NCBI RefSeq assembly: GCF_004379255.2
Contig: NC_056036.1
Coordinates: 372,001 to 436,000 of the forward strand
Direction of reading: 5' to 3'
DNA: 64,000 nucleotides
Source: Salvia splendens
Lineage: Eukaryota > Streptophyta > Magnoliopsida > Lamiales > Lamiaceae
The notes beneath the pieces are model-generated. The model was not told the origin of the DNA. It was given only the letters and a program-made list of their open reading frames with translations, and ran no database searches. The translations under genes were made by a program, and so were the position numbers. This document shows positions 1-10,815 of this stretch, piece after piece (positions within the stretch are counted from its first letter, which is position 1; every line of letters starts with the position of its first letter).

Positions 1-2036
1 CTATCATATAGTATCTTGTTTTTCCTCACTCTATCAAACCCTACTCCTATTATTGCTTTCCCCCTTTTCTCAATTAACACATTATATTCTTCCTCTCAAT
101 CAATAATTACTAACCACATTACCTTCACATTTTTCTTTCTCTTTTACCCTATTTCTAACATATGTATCAAACGGGATTTATTTGGGTTCAAAGTTCATAA
201 GTCCCAATAAAACCAGGCCTTACATAAGATATATAAGTCCATTAATAAACATATAAACAAGGAACTAAACATATATATGTCCAATCTATATATAGTGTCA
301 AAGTCTTTTGAATTGAAACATTCTGTACTTTTTATTTGTAAATATATGTGGAATCCCTAGCTAGCTATGCTTTCACCTTTTTCCTTTTCTTGAATCGAAG
401 ACTTGAATTTTGATTTTTAAACAAGTGTTTGTACAATTGAGACCACATATATATACATACAGTCAGAGTTTACATAAATGATCTAATTTGATAAAATAAA
501 AATTCACCTTAAAATAGAAAACTAAGAACTATTTTAAGTCATTTGATTGTGAAGATTTATGCTGGATTCATAACTTTGTTGAATGATAGTACTATATATC
601 ATCAACTTTTAATTCGTCATTTTTAAAACGCGCGAGTACATTTTGTTTCACTCATCTCGTTTCATATCCTATTTGAAAATGATTTTCTAGACTAAGTCTT
701 TCCACTCATCTCGTTTCATAACCATTTTATCCAAGAAACAATTGCATAGAAATGAAATCATTCAAAGTGACACATAATATTTCATTTTCTAGCTATGCAC
801 AATCACCTTTAAGGTATTCATAAGCTGCTTACTTTGTCACAAACATGCTAAATATTGATACAAGTACTACTAAATATTGATGATTACACTCATTTTTTTC
901 AAAATACTAACAAATGAAATTGAAACCCTAACTCGTAGCGCACACACACACACACACAGTCAAAACTGATGGTGAGCAAACACATCAAACAAGAACTAGG
1001 TGTGTATGTGTACCCTTTAGGAACGAAATGTCATTGTCTATAAAAGATTATTGAATTTCCACAAGGTACACAAATCATGGAATCTAGGGAAAGTTTCTGT
1101 GATTATGTTTTATACTTTTATTTCATACACATGCTAAGCTTCATATCTAGAAGCCTACACAAAAGAAAAAGTCCCTTTAATTTAATCTCACCAATTCACA
1201 TCCAATCCATTTATGATATATCCTGCATTAATTAAACATCAGTATTTAGAAACCACAGCTTCCCTTTTTCTAGAGTTTGGTCAATATCAGATTTTAATTC
1301 TTCACAGCTTTCTTTCTCTGGGTCTTATTTTGTGACTACACATGCATTTATGAATATTAAATGACAATCTAGTTTAAAATTGGAGAGGAGAATGATATGA
1401 TATGGAATATCTTGAACATTATTTATAGTATTATAGATGTGTTTGTGTGTGAAATAAGTATTGTGTTAGGAGGGCTAAATGTCACTTCTACAATGTGCTT
1501 TTTATTGGGATATGAATAATGAAGCATAAAGTGACATTTGCCAATGTTTCAGACACTTGCAAAGCTGGACCGCCAAGTACTCCTTTTTTTTTTCTTTCAT
1601 TGAATTTGAATTTAATAAATAAACACATATAGAAAAAACTCTACCCCAAAGGCATTAATCCAGCAATAAAACAAGGGGGAAGGAATCATGGGGTTGAAAA
1701 TCAAGAAGAAAGCCAAATGAAGAAGACAAAAAGCATTCAAAGAGTGCAATAGTGATCAAACAACACAAATCAATGAAATCCGAAAGAAAAAAAAAGTTCC
1801 ATGCTTTCGATAAGACCAAAACCCTTATAAATAAATAGGAGAATAACAAATGGAGAGAATCGTAATAGAAATTCGGACATAGTTAATTAATAACAAAACA
1901 ACACACCTTCTTCTTCTTCTTCTTAACCTAACTCATTCCCTAAATCGTGTCAAAATAGGAAGACATTGAATTATAAACGTTACAACAATAACAAATGTTT
2001 ATCAATGAGAAATATCAATTAGATTTATCTCAATTC
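1..2036. other. Intergenic, AT-rich, no gene seen
   Basis: I find no convincing coding region, RNA gene or complete transposon here. The stretch is AT-rich with short open frames only. It lies downstream of the SRS-type gene that follows on the minus strand, so its right end probably includes that gene's 3' untranslated region and terminator. Confidence 0.5.
941..958. repeat. (CA)9 microsatellite
   Basis: An uninterrupted CA dinucleotide run of about 18 bases in intergenic DNA. No gene is nearby on either side except the SRS gene about 1 kb to the right. It would be a usable polymorphic marker but has no visible function. Confidence 0.9.
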
Positions 2037-2910
2037 TCAAGGCCTTGGTGGCAAGAAATATTGCGTACCCGACATGTAGCCACTTGAATACATCGATGGG
2101 TCGAGCATCGAGGCATTCAAGTTGCTCGTCGGGGGTGGGTCCGCTGCAGCGATCAGATGATGCTGCTCCGGCCCTCCACCGCCCGAGGAGCTTTCTCCTC
2201 CACCGCTATGGTAACGGCCTTCAGGGCCTTGATCATAGAGAATTCCTTTAAAAACATGGCCACCGATGTTCACCGCCGTCTGATAGGCCAAAGTCTCCTC
2301 CACGTCGTCCACCGCGCTAACCCTCACGCACCGGAAAACCGCCGGAGAGTTCACTTCCGGCGGAAACTGCCCCGCCACCTCAAACCCTAATTATTCACAA
2401 GGGCAAATAAATCATCACAACGAAAAAAACACATATTTTCAACAACTTTTACCTATTATAAACATAATAGAGATATATGAGGAAAGATTCGGACACCAAT
2501 TTCCTTGACAAACTCTTTTTTTAGAGGCTATTTTGCGTCAGTTTTACTCTAAAACAGTAAAGAAAAAAGGAGAGAAAGGTAAAGCTCATGAAACTAGTCA
2601 TAAATCTTTTGTTAGATTCTCTCACTCTTCTTCTATCAGAATAATACTCCAATTAATGAGAATTGAGAAATGGAGAATCCCCACCTCCGGCGGGGGAGGT
2701 ATTCTCCCGCAGGCGCTTGAGGCTGTCGCCGCGAGAGAGGAGCCTCTCACGGCGGCGGGCGGCGGGGACCCAGGTGCTCTTGACGTGGGTCTGGCAAGGG
2801 AAGCCGCGGCTCTTGCAGCAGGTGCGACACCTCATGTGCTCGCAGTCTTTCTTGGCTTGATTCCCACAGTCTTGACAGTTGATCATGTCTCTTCCGCTCA
2901 TCGCATTCAA
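2037..2910 (-). CDS. SHI-related sequence (SRS/LRP1-like) zinc-finger transcription factor
   Basis: Two coding exons on the minus strand, 2910-2685 and 2386-2037, are joined by a GT-AG intron whose phase fits exactly (donor after GGAG, acceptor TTAG). The predicted protein is 191 aa. Residues 12-39 hold the family RING-like finger with the spacing C-x2-C-x7-C-x4-C-x2-CC-x6-C, followed by basic residues (RRRER). The second exon encodes the plant-specific IGGH domain (IGGH at about 116-119, after [19 protein letters not shown]). Both domains together define the SHI/STY/LRP1 family, nuclear DNA-binding activators known to promote auxin-biosynthesis genes such as YUCCA4 and to shape gynoecium, leaf and root primordia. 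The protein is short for the family and resembles its smaller members. The start is the first ATG of the finger exon, with a second ATG three codons later. Which family member it is cannot be decided by eye. Confidence 0.9.
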
Positions 2911-3121
2911 ACCCTAATTCCAAACCAAACGTCACCGTTTTGGTTGATTTGCACCTCACATAATTCGAAAACCCTTGCCCTTGTTGTAGATCTCCTCGTT
3001 TTCACCCCCAATTCCGCCCTAATTTTGTGTGTGACCTAGCACCAGATCATTTCCCTATCAAAATTTACGAGTTTTGTAGGTTAATAATCGAAAGCAATTG
3101 TTGTTAATCTAAAACAATCAA

Positions 3122-3146
3122 TCTCTCTCTCTCTATATATATATAT
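3122..3146. promoter_or_regulatory. CT/GA plus TA dinucleotide tract upstream of the SRS gene
   Basis: A run of CT repeats passing into TA repeats lies about 210 bases upstream of the SRS start codon. Read on the gene's strand it is a GA repeat next to a TATATA stretch. GA repeats are the established binding site of BASIC PENTACYSTEINE proteins, and TATATA could serve as core promoter. Both roles are inference; it may be a plain microsatellite in the leader. Confidence 0.35.
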
Positions 3147-3362
3147 GCATATTATACTTGCACTAGTATTTGTTGAAGTTGAGGAATGAGAATTGAAAGT
3201 GGGATGATATCGATGAGATGAAATGAATTGAATAGTTTGTCTGTGTGTGCGCGCATTAAATTCACAGCCCTGCAAACGCCGCCATCGCCACTGCAACCTC
3301 AATTTAAGACCCCACAGTAACGTTTTCCCCCTTTCTCTTCCTCTCTCACACACAACACGCAC

Positions 3363-4792
3363 TAAAACTCATCAAACATGGTAGAGAGAGTGATATATGT
3401 GGGGGGAAGGGGTGGGGCCTTTATTTGTTAGAGAACAAAATCTTAGCACCCCTTCTTCTCTACAGTTCTCTCCCAGTGTGAGATGGAAATTAATAGTCTC
3501 TCTTTAATTATGCATTTTATGTTCGCCGTTAGATTTTATACAATGTTACTATTTTGTTAGTTAATTGAGTAAAAAATAAAGTAAAATGAGTTAGTGTGAA
3601 TCGATTGAAAAAGTAATCACCTTAAGTGAAACGAAAAGAGTAGGAAAAAATTTATCCAGCCCTAATTGCATGATCATCCAACGGGTCTACATTTGCCGGC
3701 ATACATTGATTGAAAAATCTCTTTGCTTATTCCTCTTTACACCATAAAAATGCCCATAAAATTTAAATAAAAAGCGTATTCCATATAAATTTGTTATGTA
3801 TATATAGGTGTTGATAGGGTTCGGGTTTGCAATCACCTAGTTCGAATTGGATTTTGCATTTGACCTATTTTAAATAGGATACTAAAACATACTCCATGCT
3901 AAAAACAATGTTAGAGTAGTTGTTAAGGCGACCTATATATAGCAACAGTGGTTTATTCAATCAGGTTACGGTTGAAGGAAAGATTAGGAACGAAATGTCA
4001 GAACCAACAGAAAATGTCAAATATTGACATTGTGTTGATATTTTCTGTTGACGCTATTTGTCATATGTTGACATCAAATATTGAAATCAAACGGTCCAAA
4101 TCATAGTTTATAGTTTATATTTGATTACATCCCTATATGTAAGTATTGCGGGCATTTTTTGAGAATACCATTTATATTAAGTCCATTCACCATTATTTTG
4201 TGTGCAATATATTTTTATTTGATTCTGATAGCTTAAATCGAAAGTCATCTTTAGGTTGACCTAGCATGTTCTGTCCTTTTAGAGCAACAAGGGGTAGTAA
4301 AGTAATATGCACATGTTGTCCACTAACTACACTTTTCAACTTAATCATAGGTTCTAACTCACCCTCCGGGTCAAGGGGTATTAGATTCTTACCAATGTTT
4401 GTGTTACTCAAGTCGATATTCTCGCTTCTACTTCATCCATAATAAGGAGTCGTCGGAGAGGGAGAAGTGGTGACCTGATACATGAAGAGAGAGGAGAGTT
4501 GAACGAAACCTAGGTCAGTTTGGTCAACATATTGATTTCCAAAACTTAACAACGGGACATACGTATCTTTTCTTGTGCAAACTAACGGGATGGTTTGGCC
4601 GGAACCCCTCAATATATCATTGAGCTAATCGAATCTGTGTGGAGCTCTAGTAGTGTATTTGTATAATTAATTTTATAAATTACATAAATATCATAAGGGT
4701 CTGATTTGAGTAGAGAAATGATCGGATTATGGTAAAATTAAGATTGAGGAGTATGTGGTAGTATTAATTTTATGACACTTCAAATATTAGTA
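3363..4792. other. Intergenic, no gene seen
   Basis: AT-rich DNA upstream of the SRS gene. It contains only short open frames without recognisable domains and no clear transposon ends. Part of it is presumably the SRS promoter. Confidence 0.5.
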
Positions 4793-5013
4793 CTCCATCC
4801 GTGCCCCAAAGTTTGTCTCAATTTGATTCGGCACTGGTTTTAAGAAATTGTTTGACTATGTATTAAATGAAGGTGTGTAGTGGAATAAGGGTCCTACATT
4901 GAGGAGATTGAGAGTGTATTTAATGTCTATTTTTGGTAAGACTCCAAGTGGGACTAACTTTGTGGGACAGACGAAAATGGTAAAATGGGACAAACTTTGG
5001 GGGACGGAGGGAA
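4793..5013. mobile_element. Stowaway-like MITE
   Basis: A 221-base segment begins with CTCCATCCGTGCCCCAAAG and ends with the inverted counterpart CTTTGGGGGACGGAGGGA, bracketed by TA dinucleotides. This is the usual form of plant Tc1/mariner-type Stowaway MITEs. It has no coding capacity. Confidence 0.8.
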
Positions 5014-5119
5014 TATAATATAGTACACTATTTTATGAGATGGGCAAATTATCAACATAGCGATATTAAAAGACTAAAGTTCAAATTTGGTCATTTACAT
5101 TTGTTCTAAAAAACTTTTA

Positions 5120-5925
5120 GAGCACCCACAATGGGGCGCCCGATGGCACGCCCGATGCGTGCCATCGTCCTCGGGCGCGCCCGATGGCTCCATTGTGGGT
5201 GCCAGGACGATGGCACGCCCTAAGCTTCGAGCGCGGAAGAAGCGCGGACGATAGGCCATCGTCCGCGCCATCGGGCACCATTGTGGGCTCCTCGGACTAT
5301 AGGCACAGACGATGGCAAGCGTTTTTGAATTTTTTTCTTCCGAATCTTATCTATTTAAACTTCGTTTCTCATTCACTTGTTCATACGAACATCTCGCCTC
5401 TCTCATTTCTCTCATCTGAAAGGGCCGACTCGTCTCTGGTTCAAGGAAGTCATCGCCGATGTCATGTATGCGTGCATAATCATGCACAACATGATTGTCG
5501 AGCATGAAGGTGGGAGCATCACCGACTGGAACGATGATGAAGGTGCATCTAGCTCGTCCGGCACGGCGACCGCGCCCACCGCTAGAGGATTACCGACGGG
5601 CTTCAATGAGGTTCTATCTAGACAGGCTTCAATGCGCAACCAACAAGACCATGCTCAGCTCATGAACGACATGATTGAAGAAATGTGGGCCAGTAACCAC
5701 TGTCGCTAAGTTTGCGTATTTTTTTAATTCGTATTGTAATGTATTAATTTTTATAAATGAAATGAAGTTTTTTCCCAATTTTTGTAGTTATTTAAATATT
5801 CAAATAAAAGAAAATGCATAGGGCGCGCCTTAGGGCGCCCCATTGCAGGTGGGAGATTAGGAGGATAAAAATGATGATGTGGCGGTGCATATGGCGCGCC
5901 TAAGGGCGCCTCATTGCTAATGCTC
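5120..5925 (+). mobile_element. PIF/Harbinger deletion derivative (transposase type)
   Basis: The ends are GAGCACCCACAATG at left and CATTGCTAATGCTC at right. Both are flanked by TTA (5117-5119 and 5926-5928), the classic 3-bp Harbinger target duplication. The 806-base element keeps a 5' leader and then jumps straight into the C-terminal part of a transposase reading frame, so most of the gene has been deleted. Sub-terminal regions are rich in GGGCGCGCC-like repeats. It can only move if proteins are supplied by another copy. Confidence 0.85.
5377..5709 (+). pseudogene. C-terminal remnant of PIF/Harbinger transposase
   Basis: The frame contains DVMYACIIMHNMIVEHEG, the conserved segment after the third catalytic residue of plant Harbinger DDE transposases, and ends with an acidic tail (LMNDMIEEMWA). 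The first two catalytic aspartates and the N-terminal half are absent, so no active enzyme can be made. The tail resembles the ends of the other transposase copies in this window. Confidence 0.85.
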
Positions 5926-5928
5926 TTA

Positions 5929-8207
5929 GGTCCTTTACATTAAGTTTTTACTTTTTGGTCCTAAACAATATGTTTTGGTCCAAAGTTAACCTTTACGTTA
6001 AACTTAACGGTAAAACGTGATTTGACCAAATTAGTTACTTAATTATGAATCAAATTAGTCAGATTTAACGGATAATGTTAATTTTAGACCAAAACATATT
6101 GTTTGGGATCAAAACACCTAAAAAATTTTTAGAGAAAATGTAAAAGACAAAATTTAGATTTTAGTCATATTAAAGTAAAATATAATGTTATGGCTGTGTT
6201 TTATAATATAAAGTATAGTAAAGGAAATGATTTATATTGAAAATCAACTTCAAAGTTATCATGTAAAAGGAGTCGAACATTCACTCCAACACCTCTTTTA
6301 CTAAGACCAGAAATAAAATTCCATGACCGTCCAATCAAAAGAGATGCTGACATGAATACGAGCGTGACAGTCAGTAACATTAGTGGGTCACTTTTCGGAA
6401 ATCCACGAATTCCACCGAGTCAAAGAATATTTATTTATCTCTTTACCTCAAATTATTGATGTAGCACACTAGAATTAATACTAGGCATCTAATAATAAAA
6501 ATCATTACTATTATAAATTAAGTATGTAAATTGTTTATGTCTTTCTGTAATTGAAATTCTAATTGTTTTTAAGAATTGTTACGAAGATCTAATTGTTTGG
6601 GACTATTAAGAGATCAGCTATTTTCTAAGTAAATGTGTTGTAAATAAACATTATCCCGCTTCAATTTTAAAGAAGGCAATTAAAATTGGTTTCTCCTTTT
6701 TTTTCCTTCAATAAAAATCAGGGTTTTAAAATGGAAGATATGAACTCTTTGATTTGAGAAGCTTATTATCTCTAAAATACATCTAAGTGTTAGAGCATTG
6801 AAGAAGGACTCGAAGAAAAAGTTGAGAGCAATATGCGACAAATTTATATTCTAAAATAGCTATGTTTTCTATAATCACCCAATAGACAAAACTAGTGAAG
6901 TTTACTTGGACATTTTAGAGATCATTCGTATTTTGACAACTCTGGTAATGAATTCGATGTTGTGGAGATTCTTGTACAATACTCAAAGTTCAAAAGCTAG
7001 CAAAAACTCACAAAAGCAAAGGGAACCAACATCAAAGTGGTCATCCAATGATCTCCAAAAGAATAAGATCAGCCACTGCAAAATCAGATTAAGGAACGGG
7101 AATGAAGAATATCATGTGCAATTGTAAACACCATAAATTAATAAACTCTTAGCTTCGACCATCCAATACCTCCAAAAGTGGGTAAGACTGAATTTTGTCC
7201 CCCCAATTAATATTATTATTTTTATTATATGTGTATTTATATATCTATATCAAATACTACTACTCCAATATGCGATCATATGCATTCATTATCAACGAGA
7301 GCACCACATTCACTTGAACTTATAGTTTTCGTAACAGTTTTTAAAAAAGTTGGATTTTATTTCTAAAAAATGCATTTACATATCCACAATTTACTCATCA
7401 ACGTTTCCCCATTAGGCTCGGGTTAAGGTAACTTAAATGAAAAAAAAAACTAATCCTAGAATACATTCGAACTTGAGTGAAGTGTCGAAAAGAATTTGAA
7501 ATGAATTCTCTTAATTAAATCCATCTCGAGCCCCGAGTCTTTAAAGTCATTTCTATTGATGACTCAAAACGAATAGTTTTGGCATATTTCTATTTTTCGA
7601 TGATGAATATTGATATTATTTTCTTACTTCTAGTGTAGTTAAAATGAGTAAGGATTAAGTTTAGACATAATGAAATTAATGAATAAATTGCTAATATTAC
7701 TAGTTCAGCGTTATTTCAAAGGATAAATATAAACAACTTAGAAGAATATGTTCATTTACTTAAAGCACTTACAATTATTACCAGTGTATAAAGTCAGTAA
7801 AGAGTGAAATAGTATATCTTATAAGAGTAAGAAAGTTGATTTTATTCTCCATCTACATATATTATTAATAGGAGTAAATGAATTAGCTAGAGATAAAGTT
7901 AGCTAGAGATTTTTTATTTTTATTTGCATTAGAAAAGGATTTATGTACTGCATCAACATATAAAATCAATATATTTTGACTTAGGTGGTGATTTCGTAAC
8001 TTTTAATTAAGACAAACATAGGTTTGTCTTTGAGCAAATAATTGGATTACTGACATATAATCTTTCATTATATGTGTCGTAATATGAGGAAGCATTGGAC
8101 GGCTCCGTCACATGGCTTTCAACTTTCAGCTTTCAACTTTTTTTTAAACAAACAAAAGTAAAGCTCATCCATTATTTAAATGGAAGGTTAGGGTTCTGAC
8201 TTCTAAG
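5929..8207. other. Intergenic, no gene seen
   Basis: AT-rich sequence with no supported gene. A 73-codon frame at 6906-7127 has no recognisable motif and probably arises by chance. No complete transposon ends were found. Confidence 0.5.
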
Positions 8208-8788
8208 TAGGGGTGACAAATCGTGCGTGTTGTGTCGTTATCGTGTCGACACGATAACGACACGACACGATAACAATAAACACGAACACGACCCGTTAAG
8301 AAAATTCCAAACACGAACACGAACACGACCTGCTACCCTCAGACACGAACACGACATAAACATGACATGAACTCATTAACGACACGAACCACTTCGGGTC
8401 AACACGACACGATAACAACACATATATGACACGACACAATAACGACACTATAATAATACAACCTGAACATGACAAGAACATGATAACACAATAGGATTAA
8501 AAATTTAAAATCTAAGTACACAATCTGATTTAAAATCCAGCAAAGAAAAAATCCATCATTCCACACGAACACAACAGGAAATTATTTCTTAGCGTGTAAC
8601 ACGAACATGAAATTATTTCTTAACGTGTAAATAAAAAAAATATTATAATATATTAATATTATTTCTTAACGTGTAACATGAACACGACACGAAATTTTCG
8701 TATCGTTATCGTGTCGACACGATAAGGACACGAACCCAATAAGTTTTGACACATACCCATTAATTTCGTGCGGATTCGTGTCTTGTTA

Positions 8789-10232
8789 GAGCATCCACAT
8801 CCGTGCTCTTGCCAACGAGCACAGATGTGGGCCCGGCATCCACATCCGTGCTCTTACCCATTAATTTGACCTATCGGCCAAATTGAGTTCGGTCAAAACC
8901 CCCCACAACGAGTTGGTGGGGGGTTGAGGTTGCACATAGGGAGCGGGAGCGAGAGCGAGAGCCGGTTTGGGAGCGGGGGCGGATGGAGTCGCAGCGCGAC
9001 GGCGGTTGGCCGCTGCCTTCTTCCTTCCTTGCGGTCGGCGTTGGTAACCGCTCGGGTCGGCGTCGGGGCTACCCAAGTTAGCGTCGGCAAGTTGGCTAGC
9101 CACGTCTTCGGAGCCGGCGTCGAATAGGGATACCGACCTTGACTGTTTGGAGGAGCCGCTAGAGGCGGATGTTACACCTCCCCTATACTTCGGATGCGAC
9201 CGCGTCTCCTGCCAAATGTTGAGGTACTTGAACGGCTTGTAGTTCATGGATTGGTAGGTCGACAAGGCGGAGCTGATGATGTCGACCTCGCTCCAGCCGC
9301 TCCCCGCCTACCGCTCTTCCTAGAGGTAATACCCCTAGAACTTTTGGATTTCTTCGTTGGCTATGTATATGGCGTTGCGCACCATACTCTCGTTGCGCTC
9401 GATTGTTCCAGCCGACCGATTTTCATTGTACCAGCGACAGATGCGCCACCAATAATGATCGCCGAATTGGTTCGTGCCAACCTCCGGATCTTTGGAGATT
9501 GACAAGAACGCTTTGAACAATTGCTCCATCTCCATCGGAGTGTACGGTGTGCGGACACCGCGAGTAGGAGGAGTCGGAGTTTGGGAGGGGCCGCTCGACC
9601 TCGCTCTAGGCTCGGGTGTCCACCCGTATTGCCCTTCGGGGGCGTCTTGATCGTCGATCGGGTAAGGCCGGTAGCCACCCGGAACTTCCGAACCTTGGGT
9701 TTGAGGAGGGGCCGAATATTCCGTTTTCGGACTAGGAAACGGTTGTGAACCGAACCAATCGAGGTTCCAACCGTGGGAGCCGGGGGGGTGATCGCCGTGG
9801 CTGGACATTGTTTTGTTGTAAGAGTAAGAGTGAAAGAAAGATTGAGAATTGAGAATGGAAATGAGAGAATTTAAATGAGAATGGTGTAGTGTGGTGTAAA
9901 TTTTTGGTGTGGAAGTGGGGGTATTTATAGATGAAAATGTGTATTTTTGGGGAAAAAAATTGAAAAATAAATTAAAAGTGGGTAGAAAACGGATATAATT
10001 TTTTGGGAAGTGGGAAAATACTTTTTTTTTTATTTTTAATCGGATTTTTTAATTAAAATCTGATTTTTTTAAAAAAATAATAATTTAAATTGCCAACGGC
10101 AAGCTGCCACGTCGCCTGATCGTTGGCACGGACGTGCTCGATGCATCGAGCAGCGCCGTTCCAGCGACAGACAGCTCATCCGCGCCGCTGGCACGAACGG
10201 ACGGACGAGCTTGTGCTCGCCGATGTGGATGC
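8789..10232 (-). mobile_element. PIF/Harbinger element carrying only ORF1 (Myb/SANT-like)
   Basis: Perfect 13-base terminal inverted repeats, GAGCATCCACATC and GATGTGGATGCTC, are flanked by TTA on both sides (8786-8788, 10233-10235). The 1444-base element holds a broken ORF1 on the minus strand and no transposase. A short leader with a TATTTATAGAT-type promoter lies near 9930 (minus-strand sense). Its termini match those of the transposase-derived element at 31321-32035. The 3' flank seems shortened compared with the copy at 48357-50182. Confidence 0.9.
8861..9808 (-). pseudogene. Harbinger ORF1, Myb/SANT-like protein, frameshifted
   Basis: Two overlapping open segments on the minus strand (9808-9335 and 9265-8861) together correspond to the intact 336-aa ORF1 at 48690-49700. 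Segment one has the proline-rich N-terminus and the helix region ending in GTIERNESMVRNAIYIANEEI. Segment two has STYQSMNYKPFKYLNIWQETR and the basic, Ser-rich C-terminal part. A frame disruption lies between about 9265 and 9335. In plant Harbinger elements this protein binds DNA and helps import and recruit the transposase. Databases often mislabel such proteins as glutathione transferase T3-like. Confidence 0.85.
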
Positions 10233-10274
10233 TCTTATCATGACGTGCCAAAAATTACCAGCCCTAATTCTAAG

Positions 10275-10815
10275 TTCTAACATAATTCAAGAGTTCTTCC
10301 AAAACTTGCATAAGGAAACGTTATTTTACGTTCATAAAGAAAACAACACGGTTTGGTTGAAAAACATGAGCAATAAACCAAAATTTGTTCAAACTTCATG
10401 TTTTTTCAAGCAATTTGCCAAAGGATGAATATGCTTAAAATAAGTGAAACTAGATATGTTATGAAGCCAAGAAACATATGAGTAGCAAAATGTGTATTAC
10501 ATCTGCAAAAATAAGATGTATGGTCCATCAGTACTAGGTAAAGGCACGTTGAGTAACGCACACTAAATTTCCACATAATGGTCGAAGTGAAAAATCTTAC
10601 ACAAATTTATTACAAACTGTAAACTGTAATCATAGAAATGAAGCAAAAAAACCGGGCAGACGGATTGCAGAAGGAAACCAAATATTAAACAGATATATAA
10701 ATACGAGAGAAGCGTCTGAGTCTGAAGCTCCTACCTCTTCGTCTCGCCATGGTGTCATCACAGGCATAGCCGCTTTCTGAGGTCAGAAACAGAAACAGGC
10801 AATTGTACAATGGAA
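10275..10815. other. 3' flank of the coatomer alpha gene
   Basis: No separate gene is visible. The right part, up to the stop codon at 10816, probably contains the 3' untranslated region and polyadenylation site of the coatomer gene, which reads leftwards. A 101-codon plus-strand frame starting at 10123 straddles the Harbinger end and is not credible. Confidence 0.5.

Larger units (their letters stand above)
8208..10266. mobile_element. hAT-like non-autonomous element split by a Harbinger insertion
   Basis: The left end TAGGGGTGACAAATCGTGCG and the right end (TACCAGCCCTA, inverse TAGGGCTGGTA) form terminal inverted repeats. The flanks CTTCTAAG (8200-8207) and ATTCTAAG (10267-10274) are an 8-bp target duplication with one mismatch, as expected for hAT elements. 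The interior is built of degenerate CACGA/ACACGATAACGACA repeats and palindromes and codes for nothing. Near its right end it is interrupted by the Harbinger element at 8789-10232, so it is the older of the two. Confidence 0.7.
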
